This document shows positions 44,063-52,287 of a stretch of 64,000 nucleotides of DNA, piece after piece (the stretch's first letter is position 1; each line of letters opens with the position of its first letter). The position numbers and the translations under genes are program-made. Source of the DNA: Alphaproteobacteria bacterium (GTDB taxonomy: Bacteria; Myxococcota_A; UBA796; CAJQPC01); the NCBI GenBank assembly GCA_020632795.1, contig JACKEV010000025.1, forward strand, positions 1-64,000. The letters are read 5' to 3'. The notes under the pieces are model-generated. The model did no database searches, had not been told where the DNA came from, and saw nothing but the letters and a program-made list of their open reading frames with translations.

Positions 44063-45214
44063 ATGAGCACGCGCGCGCTTCGTCTGATGGTGGCAACCCT
44101 GGCCCTCCTGGGGGCCGGGGTCGCCGACGCCGCCCCACGGGTGCAACCCTTCGTCGGCGCGGAGATGGCGCTGCGGCGCCCCTACCTCGCGCCCATCGGC
44201 AGCGGCACCGGGGCGGTGGCGCTGCGCCCCTCCCTGCACGCGGGCGGCCTGCTGCGGGCGGGCACCTCGGCCTACCAGCTCAACCTGGGCGTGGACGGCC
44301 GGCTCTACGACTACATCGGCGTCGCCGGCTCCCCCATCCGGGCGGGCGGGCGCGGGGACCTGGGCCTGAAGGTGGGCTCCAACGCCGCCCTCAAGCCGGT
44401 GCTGCGGAGCCACATCGAGTACGCCCTGGAGGACCGCATCCAGGCGTCTCCCCTCACCCTGCCCCACCTCGACGCCGGGGGCACCGTCGGGCTGGAGCGC
44501 GACGGCGGCGGCGTGCTGGTGGGCTCGCTGCTGTTCGACGTCAACGGCGAGACCTGGAAGGGCAGCTACAGCGGCATGATCATCGGCGGGCGCGGCCAGC
44601 TCGGCTACCGCTACTACCCTCGCACCGAGGCCCCCGCCCTGCGCGCCTCGGCCAGCCGAAACCTGGCCCTGGGCGCCACCACCCTCGGCGTCGAGGCCGG
44701 GCTCACCGGCCAGGTGGGCAAGCGCACCGACGTCTCGGCCTGGGTCGGCTGGGGGCGCCTGAGCGAGGGCGGCGCGAAGGTCCCCCTCACCGCGCCGGTG
44801 TTCGGCGAGGTCAGCGTCGGCTGGCAGCCCCGCCGGGCCACCCGGGTGGACTTCTACGGCAAGCGCCAGCTCGACACCCGGGTCTATTCCGCGGGCGACG
44901 TCACCAACGGCGTCGGCGTGGCCGGGCAGCTCCAGGGCGCGGGCGTCCAGGCGCTGGTGGGCGGCGACGCGGTGCTGCACCAGTACGTGGGCTCGGGCCT
45001 CGCCCGCGTCGACACCACCCTGCGGGCCACCGCCGAGCTGGCCTGGGCGCCGGGCGCGTCCAACCGCCTGTGGACCGTCGGCAACGTCTACACCCTGGGC
45101 CGCAAGAGCAGCGACGGCTCGGTGGACGGGCTGGGCTGGGGCGTCGGCGTCGGCGTGGAGTACTGGCCGGCCAGCGGGCGGCAGCGCACGGCCTCGGGGT
45201 CGTGGATCCGTTAA
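44063..45214 (+). CDS. Exported beta-rich protein, possible outer-membrane barrel
   Basis: A 383-residue protein 32 bp after the macroglobulin gene. A signal peptide (LRLMVATLALLGAGVADA, then APRVQ) is followed by alternating beta-strand-like text with Gly/aromatic residues (FVGAEMALRRPY, AYQLNLGVDGRLYDYIGVAG, GQLGYRYYPRTEAPALRASA, WGVGVGVEYWPASGRQRTAS). Strand pattern and length suit an outer-membrane barrel or a curved beta protein, but the last residue is not aromatic. No family is recognised. It is probably co-transcribed with the macroglobulin. Confidence 0.6.
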   Translation: MSTRALRLMVATLALLGAGVADAAPRVQPFVGAEMALRRPYLAPIGSGTGAVALRPSLHAGGLLRAGTSAYQLNLGVDGRLYDYIGVAGSPIRAGGRGDLGLKVGSNAALKPVLRSHIEYALEDRIQASPLTLPHLDAGGTVGLERDGGGVLVGSLLFDVNGETWKGSYSGMIIGGRGQLGYRYYPRTEAPALRASASRNLALGATTLGVEAGLTGQVGKRTDVSAWVGWGRLSEGGAKVPLTAPVFGEVSVGWQPRRATRVDFYGKRQLDTRVYSAGDVTNGVGVAGQLQGAGVQALVGGDAVLHQYVGSGLARVDTTLRATAELAWAPGASNRLWTVGNVYTLGRKSSDGSVDGLGWGVGVGVEYWPASGRQRTASGSWIR

Positions 45215-45243
45215 GGGACGCCCGAATCGTCGGGAGTCCCGCC

Positions 45244-45936
45244 GTGTTCCTGCTCCTCCTCGCCCTCTCCGCCCGCGCCGGGGATCCGCTCTCCGACTAC
45301 CTCGCCCTGGAGCTGGCCCCGGCCTCCGCGGGCGACGACGCGATGACCCAGGCCCTGCTCGCCAAGGTGACCGCCCTCAAGGCCGTGGAGACCGACGTCA
45401 CCGCCCGGGTGAAGGCCGGCGACGTCGCCGCGATCGAGGACATGGGCAAGGCCTATGAGGACCTGTCCTTCGTGTTGATGCACGCGGAGGCGCCCGCCGA
45501 TCTGAGCCGCGAGCAGGCCGCCCTCTTCCGCGCCGTGCTCATCGAGAAGTCCATCGCGCCCTGCACGATGGCCCGCGAGGCCTGGCGCGCGTCGGTGGAC
45601 CGGGCGGGGGACGCCGCCTCCCCGCAGGCCCGGGAGCGCGCCGACGCCCTCGACCCCGCGAAGCTCCCCAAGCTCAAGGAGCGCGCGCTGCGGGCCGAGG
45701 CTCGGGCCTGGTTGGCGCCCTACTCCGCCGAGCCGCCCCCGCCGCCACCACCGCAGCCGGCCGCCGAGGGCGAGCAGGTGGGCGTGCTCATGGCCGCCAG
45801 CGACGCTGAGGCCCTCAACGCCCCGGACACCGTCATCGGCGCGGCGCCCCGGCCCCCCCGGAACCCCGAGGACGTGCTCTACGAGGCGATGTCGTCCCCC
45901 GACGCCCGGGCCTGCGCGAACGCCAGGGACTGGTAG
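45244..45936 (+). CDS. Exported protein with proline-rich linker, unknown function
   Basis: A 230-residue protein taken from GTG 45244, with CGGGAGT upstream. A short signal (FLLLLALSARAG) precedes a helical domain (LLAKVTALKAVETDVTARVK, then LSREQAALFRAVLIEKSIAP). A run of seven prolines and an acidic C-terminal tail follow. One Cys is in IAPCTMA. No family is recognised. The 3' end overlaps the convergent TetR gene by 58 bp. Its position suggests it belongs with the alpha-2-macroglobulin unit. Confidence 0.6.
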   Translation: MFLLLLALSARAGDPLSDYLALELAPASAGDDAMTQALLAKVTALKAVETDVTARVKAGDVAAIEDMGKAYEDLSFVLMHAEAPADLSREQAALFRAVLIEKSIAPCTMAREAWRASVDRAGDAASPQARERADALDPAKLPKLKERALRAEARAWLAPYSAEPPPPPPPQPAAEGEQVGVLMAASDAEALNAPDTVIGAAPRPPRNPEDVLYEAMSSPDARACANARDW

Positions 45937-46550
45937 CGCTCGGGCGGTTCCAGGTAGAGGTCCATCAGCAGGGTGACCTCCTCCAGGAAGGCCGGTTCGT
46001 CCAGGAGCTTGGGCTCGCGCCGGATGGTGGCCCGCATCAGGCCGCTCAGGCTCCGGGTGAGGACCCGCGCCGCCAGCTCGGGGTTGTCCGACCGCATGCC
46101 CCGGGCGCGCAGCACCTGGGCGGCGAGCTGCTCCAGCTCCGTGTCGAAGGCGTCGATCGCGGCCAGCCCGCCGACCCGGGGGAGCTGCCCGTGCAGCACC
46201 TGGTTGAGCGCCGGATCGACGCGGTGGGCCTGCAGCAGGGCGTCCCCGATGAGGGCGAAGGCCTCGGCCTTGGGCAGCCCGACGACGCCGGGGAGGGTCT
46301 CGAGGAAGGCGTCCCGCATCGCGCCGACGTGCCGCCGGACCAGCTCGCCGATCAGGGCGTCCTTGTTGCCGAAGTACTGGTAGAGCGAGCCGACGCTGAC
46401 CCCGGCCCGCTTGGCGACCGCGTTGGTGGTCAGGTCGGCGTAGCCCTCCTCCAGCAGAACCTGAGCGGTCGCCTCCAGGATGGCGTCCACCGTGGCCTGA
46501 GCGCGCCCCTGAACCGGCTTTCGACGAGGATTCTTCTTCGATCGGGCCAT
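45879..46550 (-). CDS. TetR/AcrR-family regulator, probable repressor of the Coq4-like gene
   Basis: A 223-residue regulator. The Lys/Arg-rich start leads into a TetR helix-turn-helix (TVDAILEATAQVLLEEGYAD, then LTTNAVAKRAGVSVGSLYQY and FGNKDALI). The C-terminal domain ends with VTLLMDLYLEPPERY, as in TetR_C regulators of lipid or solvent response. It is divergent from the Coq4-like gene with two palindromes in the 99-bp spacer. A role in quinone or lipid-related regulation is inferred from this neighbour. Confidence 0.9.
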   Translation of the reverse strand: MARSKKNPRRKPVQGRAQATVDAILEATAQVLLEEGYADLTTNAVAKRAGVSVGSLYQYFGNKDALIGELVRRHVGAMRDAFLETLPGVVGLPKAEAFALIGDALLQAHRVDPALNQVLHGQLPRVGGLAAIDAFDTELEQLAAQVLRARGMRSDNPELAARVLTRSLSGLMRATIRREPKLLDEPAFLEEVTLLMDLYLEPPERYQSLAFAQARASGDDIAS

Positions 46551-46579
46551 CGCCCCTCCAGACGCGAGTAGAAAAAATC

Positions 46580-46627
46580 TGAGTAAGTGCTCATATTGTA
46601 TTCAGCAACAACCTGAGCATCTGCTCA
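46580..46627. promoter_or_regulatory. Twin TetR operators between the TetR and Coq4-like genes
   Basis: TGAGCATCTGCTCA at 46614-46627 is a perfect 6+2+6 palindrome. TGAGTAAGTGCTCA at 46580-46593 is the same site with one mismatch. Both are followed by ATATT/ATATTT, so the conserved unit is about CTGAG(T/C)A-N2-TGCTCATATT. The centres are 34 bp apart, a little over three helical turns. The spacer is much more AT-rich than its surroundings and should hold both divergent promoters. Confidence 0.75.
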
Positions 46628-46649
46628 TATTTTTCAACCGAGGCGTCCC

Positions 46650-47327
46650 ATGCTCAACCGCCTGCTCACCACGGCCCAGCTCCTCCTGGCCTTCATCCGC
46701 TTCACCCGTGATCCCGGTCAATTGGAGATGGTCTTCTCCATCGTGGAGCGGCTGTCCGACCGCGACGGCGCGGCCACCTACGCCCGCATGCTGGAGGACC
46801 CGCGCGTGGCGGCGGCGGTCGAGCGGGGCCTGCCGGAGGTGCACATCGACCTCGACGCCCTGGCGGCGCTGCCGGAGGGCACGCTGGGCCGGGTGTTCGC
46901 CGACCACATGCGCGCCCACGGCTTCTCGGCGGACGACCTCAACTTCGTGAAGGACAACGACGCCTTCGCCAACCTGCGGCGCTCGCTGGCTCAGGTCCAC
47001 GACGTCTGGCATGTGTTGACCGGCTTCGACGTGGACGTGGCGGGCGAGCTGGGCCTGCAGGCCTTCACCCGGGCGCAGCTCCGGGGCGAGCTGGGCTTGA
47101 TCCTGATCGCCGGGGGCTTCCTGAACGCGGCGCTCTTCGCCCCGCAGGACGGCGCGCGTCGCCTCTCTGCGGTGACCCGGGGCTGGGCGATGGGCCAGGC
47201 CGCGCAGAACCTGGTGGGCCTGGACTGGACGCCGCTGTGGGCCCTGCCGCTGGCCGAGGTGCGGCAGCGGCTGGGGATCGAGGCGGTGTCGGAGGCGGCG
47301 GTCGGGGGGATGCGGCTGGTGGCGTGA
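46650..47327 (+). CDS. Coq4-family protein (ubiquinone biosynthesis-type)
   Basis: A 225-residue protein with the Coq4 zinc motif HDxxHx11E fully conserved: H117-D118, H121 and E133 in VHDVWHVLTGF followed by VAGELG. The length matches the family. In eukaryotes Coq4 supports oxidative decarboxylation in ubiquinone biosynthesis; bacterial members are often regulated singletons of uncertain role. An N-terminal amphipathic helix (LLTTAQLLLAFIRF) may touch the membrane. The start follows a CGAGGCG motif. Control by the divergent TetR protein is likely. Confidence 0.85.
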   Translation: MLNRLLTTAQLLLAFIRFTRDPGQLEMVFSIVERLSDRDGAATYARMLEDPRVAAAVERGLPEVHIDLDALAALPEGTLGRVFADHMRAHGFSADDLNFVKDNDAFANLRRSLAQVHDVWHVLTGFDVDVAGELGLQAFTRAQLRGELGLILIAGGFLNAALFAPQDGARRLSAVTRGWAMGQAAQNLVGLDWTPLWALPLAEVRQRLGIEAVSEAAVGGMRLVA

Positions 47328-47525
47328 GCGGGAAGCGGCCCGCCTGCCCGATGGTCTCCGGGCGCTGGACGCGCCCCCTCCACGCCGACCTGCGCCCATT
47401 CCGAAAACCCTCCAGCGAGTCCTGGAACGGACGAGCCCTTTCTCGGGGAGCCTCGGCGTCCGTCACGTCGAAGAGCCCGCAGTTCATGAGGCCGCGCGAG
47501 CACGCCGTTCAAGGCCCCGCCTGCC
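47328..47525. other. Convergent intergenic region, no gene seen
   Basis: About 200 bp separate the Coq4-like and thioesterase stops. Short frames on both strands lack family features or ribosome sites. A CCGGGCG-type GC-rich tract is present but no T-tailed hairpin was found. Confidence 0.5.
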
Positions 47526-47942
47526 CTACCCCACCCCGAACCGCTCCTTCACCGCCGCCCGCACCGCCTCCGGCAGCGGCACCGCCACCCGCCGCGCAGT
47601 GTCCAGGTGCGCGGCGACGATCTCACAGGTGGCCAGCTCGCCTCCGTCCTCGGCGTTCACCATGACGTGGCGGAAGCGCAGGGTGCGGTTGCTGATCGCC
47701 AGCACGGTCGACGTGACGCGCAGCAGGTCCCCCGCCAGGGCCTCGCGCGTGTAGCGCAGCGTCTGCTCCACCGCCGCCATGCCGCGGGCGTTCTCGCGCA
47801 GCCAGGTCGGCCCCATGCCCACCGCGGCGAACAGGTGCCAGGTGGCGTTGTCGAAGGCGCCCACGTAGCCCGCGACGTTGAGGTGCCCCATGTGGTCGAG
47901 CTGGTGGGGGTAGACGGTCAGGCGCGCGGTCTCGATGGGCAC
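47526..47942 (-). CDS. Hotdog-fold acyl-CoA thioesterase (4HBT/FadM type)
   Basis: A 138-residue protein from GTG 47942, preceded by GGGAGG. The 4HBT signature is in YPHQLDHMGHLNVAGYVGAF, with the catalytic Asp or Glu and the GHxNxxxY pattern, and RHVMVNAEDGGELATCEIVA follows. It probably hydrolyses a fatty acyl-CoA or hydroxybenzoyl-CoA-type thioester in the cytosol; substrate unknown. It lies 10 bp after the large unknown gene and is probably in one operon with it. Confidence 0.85.
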   Translation of the reverse strand: MPIETARLTVYPHQLDHMGHLNVAGYVGAFDNATWHLFAAVGMGPTWLRENARGMAAVEQTLRYTREALAGDLLRVTSTVLAISNRTLRFRHVMVNAEDGGELATCEIVAAHLDTARRVAVPLPEAVRAAVKERFGVG

Positions 47943-47952
47943 GGGGCCTCCC

Positions 47953-49677
47953 TCAGTGGTCGAACAGGCTGAGCCCGCCCACCCTGTTGTTGAATTCGAA
48001 GGGCCCGAGCTGGCTGCCGACCCAGTGGTACAGAGGCAGGTCGTCCAGCACGCCGTGCCCGGTGAGCGGCAGGTGCCGTACGTCCGGCGCCAGCCGACCC
48101 GCCGCGTCGCCGCGCAGAAACAGCCGGTAGTCCGCCTTGATTGTGCCCTTCTTCTTGTACTGGTAGGTGATGGTCGCCGCGACCGCGTAGTGGCGGTTGC
48201 CGCCGGGCGCCACGTAGACCTCCGGCGGGGCGTGGCAGCGCAGCGCGCAGCGGCGCCCGGGCACACCGGTGGCCCAGGTGTTGCCCAGCAGATCGGCGCC
48301 CTCGGTGACCTCGCTGCGGCCCAGGTGGATGCCCACCTTGGCGAGATCCCTCGGGAACGCCCGCTCCAGCCCCGCAGCGTCCAGGCTCGCGGCCCGGGCC
48401 TCAGCGTGGCCCGGCTGCTGGGCGGCCAGGAAGCAGGCGTACCAGCCGACGTACAGGTTCACCAGCCGCCGCCACCGGGTGCTCGCCTTGAGGGGCTCCA
48501 GCCGGGACAGGTCGAGGCCCAGGAAGCTCCAGGTGAACGGGCCGGTGATGCCCACGAAGGCGTCGCCCCCGTCCATCCGCCACTTCACCAGGAAGACCTT
48601 GGTCTTCGAATCCCCCCAGGGCAGCACCTTGCGGTAGACGATCTCCAGCGCCTCGGCCGGCCGGCCGTACTCCATCGGGTGGGCGATCCAGTCACCGAAG
48701 GTGGCCAGTGCCTCGGCGTCGGTGGGGTGCTTGACCTGGGGGCGGGGCTTCGCCGCCCGCCGGACGGGCTCCCCCTCGACGCGCACCCCCAGCCGATCCA
48801 GCAGCGCCGGGTCCGGCTTCTTCGCCCAGCCGGAGACATCCAGGGCGCGGACTTGTGCAGGCACCTCGCCCGGCACGAAGCCACCCACCCCCCGCTTCTC
48901 CACCTCACGGGCGGCTCGGAACAGGCCCTTGTCCTCCGGGGTCTCGCAGCGGGAGAGGCCGGAGCAGCGCGGGTAGACCGCCTCGATCGCGTCGAGGTAG
49001 GCCACAAGCGCCACGTCGAGCGGGCAGGCCGGGTGCGCCAGGACCGCCTGCGCGACGCGGGTGGCCCAGGCCGAGGTGCCCCGGAAGGCCTCGTGGACCG
49101 CGCGGACGACGTCTGGCGTGGCCGTCCGCATCGCCGCGGCGTCGACCCGCTTCTTGAGGCGGCCCATGCCCTCGATCGTCGCCATCTGGAGGTCCCAGCA
49201 GACGATCCCGCCCTTGAGCGCGGGCAGCTCGAAGATGTCCACCGCCGCGAGCGCGGGCGCGCCGGTGAGGTCCACCCGGGCCAGCGCGGGGTCGCCCAGG
49301 ATGGACAGGGTGCGCAGCGCCGGCCCGGCGACGCGCAGCTCCCGCAGCGAGGGCTGGCCGTGGATCTTGAGGACCTGCAGACGCTGGCCGCGGATCGTGG
49401 CCACCTCCTCCAGGTGGCAGCCGCCGACGACGGTGGCCTCGACCACGCCGGGCAGGTCGAACCCCGGCACCTTCGGGAAGCGCGTGTACCCGCCCAGGAA
49501 CTGCACGCCCATCTTCAGCTCGCAGAGCTGGCCGTCCTCGAAGCGCACCCCCGGGCGCCAGCCGCCGCCCTTCTTGAGCTTGGGGTGGAGCAGGTGCCCC
49601 AGCGCGTCCTCGGGGGTGAGGTCGTTGAGGGCGGCGAGCGCGTCGACGAACGCGCGGTCGGCGGCGGTGAGGTCCAT
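47953..49677 (-). CDS. Large protein of unknown function with leucine-rich-like N-terminus
   Basis: A 574-residue cytosolic protein. Residues about 60-165 repeat short strand-turn units (LQVLKIHGQPSLRELRVAGP, then LRTLSILGDPALARVDLTGA), like a leucine-rich solenoid. Around residues 190-225, AWATRVAQAVLAHPACPLDV and ALVAYLDAIEA resemble the DUF4274 pattern (tentative). The C-terminal part is unassigned (ITYQYKKKGTIKADYRLFLR). No signal or membrane segment is seen. Pairing with a thioesterase gives no clear role. Confidence 0.6.
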   Translation of the reverse strand: MDLTAADRAFVDALAALNDLTPEDALGHLLHPKLKKGGGWRPGVRFEDGQLCELKMGVQFLGGYTRFPKVPGFDLPGVVEATVVGGCHLEEVATIRGQRLQVLKIHGQPSLRELRVAGPALRTLSILGDPALARVDLTGAPALAAVDIFELPALKGGIVCWDLQMATIEGMGRLKKRVDAAAMRTATPDVVRAVHEAFRGTSAWATRVAQAVLAHPACPLDVALVAYLDAIEAVYPRCSGLSRCETPEDKGLFRAAREVEKRGVGGFVPGEVPAQVRALDVSGWAKKPDPALLDRLGVRVEGEPVRRAAKPRPQVKHPTDAEALATFGDWIAHPMEYGRPAEALEIVYRKVLPWGDSKTKVFLVKWRMDGGDAFVGITGPFTWSFLGLDLSRLEPLKASTRWRRLVNLYVGWYACFLAAQQPGHAEARAASLDAAGLERAFPRDLAKVGIHLGRSEVTEGADLLGNTWATGVPGRRCALRCHAPPEVYVAPGGNRHYAVAATITYQYKKKGTIKADYRLFLRGDAAGRLAPDVRHLPLTGHGVLDDLPLYHWVGSQLGPFEFNNRVGGLSLFDH

Positions 49678-49699
49678 GGGGCGGCTCCAGGGGGTCGGG

Positions 49700-52147
49700 T
49701 TAATCGCCTCGGAAGCCTCGTACCACCAGCGACTTCAGCTCGTCACGCTCTGCGGGTCGGGCCACGCCCGCGTCGTGCAGAGCGCGGAGCTGGGTGGCGA
49801 GCTGCTCGTTCCAGCCCCGCTCCCGCAGCGCGTCGATGAGCAGGCGACGCACCGCGTGGTCGTCGGGCTGCTCCTTGAGGAGCACCTCGAAGGTCTCGAT
49901 GGCGCGGGCGTCGCCGCGGGCGAGCCGGGCGCGGGCGGACCCCAGGCGCAGCTCCCGGGAGATCTCGGGGTCCTGGGTGCCGCACAGCGCCAACGCGGCG
50001 CGGTAGGCGTCCTCGGCCTCCGCGGCGCGGGCCAGCGCGAGGAGGGCCTGGGCGCGGATCCGCTCGGAGAAGCAGCTCGGCGGCAGGAGCGCCTCGGCGA
50101 CAGCCAGAGCGTCCGCGGGGCGCTCCTGGCGCATCAGCAGCGCCCCCAGGTGGGCGAGGTAGCGGGGCTCCATGCGCGACGCCCGGCGCAGCAGGCGCTC
50201 CGCGGCCGCCGGCACCCCCTGCCGCTCCAACTCCCGCGCGCCCACCGCCAGCCGATCCGCCCGCTCCGGCAGCACCATCCAGGCGATGCGCACCGGGTCC
50301 CCGGGGCCGCGCATGGCCTCGGGCACGTAGCGCAGGTCCTCGTCCTCGGGCAGGTCGAGGCGCAGCATCGCCCGCCAGGTGTGCCGCGCGTCGTCGAAGT
50401 CGCCCAGCCGCCGCTGGTAGCGGGCGAGGTCCCGGTGCGGCCAGGGCAGCGAGGGGTAGACCGCGACCGCGACCCGGCGGGTCTCCAGGGCGGCGTCGAT
50501 CTCCCCGGCCTCCTCCAGGGCGATGGCCAGCTTCTGGAGGGTGTCGCGGCGCATCGGCTCGCGGAGCAGGGCCACGCGGTAGCCCTCCACCGCGTCGGCT
50601 GCGGCGCCCGCCTCGCCGTCGATGGCGGCCAGCAGGCGCTCGTCTGCCCGCTCCATCGGCGGATCCGAGGCCCCCAGGCGCGCGCTGGGGTGATCGTAGA
50701 GGGCCGCGGCGGCGGCCTGGGTGACCCCGGCGGCAACGACCAGCAGCCCCACAGCCACAGTGGCCAGCCGGCCCAGCCAGCGCCCACCCCGTGCCTCCCC
50801 GTGCCCCGCCAGCCCGAGCACGCCGCCGAGGGTCAGGGCCGCGAGCACCTCCAGCGCGCCGATGCGCAGGGGGAACGTGAAGAAGCAGGAGACCCCCAGC
50901 ACGAGCCCCGCCGAGACGAGCCCCCCCAGCAGCGCCCGCCGCCGGTACCCCAGGTCCGCAGCACCGCACCGTCGGGCGCCGTACACCCCGGTCAGCAGCA
51001 CCGCCAGCAGCCACAAGCCCAGCACCGGCAGCCCGTGCTCCGCGGCCACCTGGAGCAGCTCCTGGTGGGCGTGGACCGTGGTGGAGAACACCGGCGTGGA
51101 CTTCACCACCCTGAAGCCGTCGTCGAAGCCGCCGTGCCCGACCCCGACCCAGGGCGCCGACCACCACAGCGCCATCGCGTCCAGGTAGACGTCGCCCCGA
51201 CCCGTGAACACGTCCTCGCCCGGCCCAAGGGCCTCGGGCACCAGCGCGTCGGTCAGCCAGGCGCCAGCGCGCTCGAAGCCCACCGCGAGCGCCGCCCCGC
51301 CGCCCAGGCTCACCCCGCCCACCACGGCCAGGCGGACCCGGCGCCCGCCCAGCAGGAGCGCCAGCGCCCCCAGGCCCACCGCCCCGGCCAGCAGCGCCCC
51401 CCGGCTGCCGGAGAACCGCACCCCGAAGGCCAGCGCGAGCGCGCAGGCGACCGCGACCCAGCGCGCCGTGCGGCGGTGCCGGACCGCCAGCGCGACCGCC
51501 AGGCACAGGCCAGCCGCGCAAGCCAGCCCGCCGTGGTTGGGGTTGACGAAGGGCGCGAAGAAGGGCTCCCGGTGGAAGGCCGGCACCTCGCTGACCCACC
51601 AGATCGTCGCCGCGCCGGTGAGGCGGTGGGCCACCGCGACGCCCACCAGCGCCACCGCGGCCAGCACCACCACCCACGCCAGCGCCGTGCCTCGCTCGGA
51701 GCTTCGGATGGTGAGCCCTGCGCCAAGCGCCAGCAGGAACGCCTCGGCGGTGGACGCCCACAGGCGCAGCGAGGTGTTCGGGTCCAGCGCCAGGGTCTGC
51801 CGCTCGGCGCCTGCCAGGGCCAGCGCCTGCTGCACCGGCTCGGCGAGCCCCGGCTGCCAGACCGCCCGCCCCAGCGCCCCCACCGGCAGCCAGGCCAGGG
51901 TCGAGAGCCCCAGGGCCAGGGTCCCCAGCACAGCCACCCAGGCCACCGGAGCCGAGGGAACACGGCGGCTCAGCCCGTGGGCGCAGGCCCAGGCCCCCAG
52001 CAGCCCCGCGACCAGCCCCACCACCGCGCGGGGGGTCGGGTGGACCGTCGCGAAGGGCACGATGGCCAGAGGGAACACCGCCGCGAGCAGCCCCGCGGGG
52101 GGGCCGGGCAGCGCGGGCGCGCGACGGGCTGGTGCTGAGGACGCCAT
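49700..52147 (-). CDS. O-antigen-ligase/polymerase-like membrane protein with TPR tail
   Basis: An 815-residue inner-membrane protein. About 10-12 hydrophobic segments span residues 20-475. The Wzy/WaaL-type periplasmic loop is recognisable as FTGRGDVYLDAMALWWSAPW, then VGVGHGGFDDGF and HAHQELLQVAAEHGLPVLGL. Residues about 500-815 are tetratricopeptide-like helices (VALLREPMRRDTLQKLAIAL, ALVMRQERPADALAVAEALL-like units), presumably periplasmic. Such proteins polymerise or transfer undecaprenyl-linked glycans. It is divergent from the Wzz-BY-kinase with 140 bp between starts. Confidence 0.85.
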   Translation of the reverse strand: MASSAPARRAPALPGPPAGLLAAVFPLAIVPFATVHPTPRAVVGLVAGLLGAWACAHGLSRRVPSAPVAWVAVLGTLALGLSTLAWLPVGALGRAVWQPGLAEPVQQALALAGAERQTLALDPNTSLRLWASTAEAFLLALGAGLTIRSSERGTALAWVVVLAAVALVGVAVAHRLTGAATIWWVSEVPAFHREPFFAPFVNPNHGGLACAAGLCLAVALAVRHRRTARWVAVACALALAFGVRFSGSRGALLAGAVGLGALALLLGGRRVRLAVVGGVSLGGGAALAVGFERAGAWLTDALVPEALGPGEDVFTGRGDVYLDAMALWWSAPWVGVGHGGFDDGFRVVKSTPVFSTTVHAHQELLQVAAEHGLPVLGLWLLAVLLTGVYGARRCGAADLGYRRRALLGGLVSAGLVLGVSCFFTFPLRIGALEVLAALTLGGVLGLAGHGEARGGRWLGRLATVAVGLLVVAAGVTQAAAAALYDHPSARLGASDPPMERADERLLAAIDGEAGAAADAVEGYRVALLREPMRRDTLQKLAIALEEAGEIDAALETRRVAVAVYPSLPWPHRDLARYQRRLGDFDDARHTWRAMLRLDLPEDEDLRYVPEAMRGPGDPVRIAWMVLPERADRLAVGARELERQGVPAAAERLLRRASRMEPRYLAHLGALLMRQERPADALAVAEALLPPSCFSERIRAQALLALARAAEAEDAYRAALALCGTQDPEISRELRLGSARARLARGDARAIETFEVLLKEQPDDHAVRRLLIDALRERGWNEQLATQLRALHDAGVARPAERDELKSLVVRGFRGD

Positions 52148-52287
52148 GCCGTGCTACTAATGCGGGCTGCTCGTGTCCGGGGAGCGGTTTTTTTCAAGTC
52201 GCGCCTTGTTTTCACGGCCGGAGACTTTGTGGTGATCCATCTCCCCCTGTTCGCGCTCTGTCCCTGCGGGTCCCTCCCCAGGTAGCC

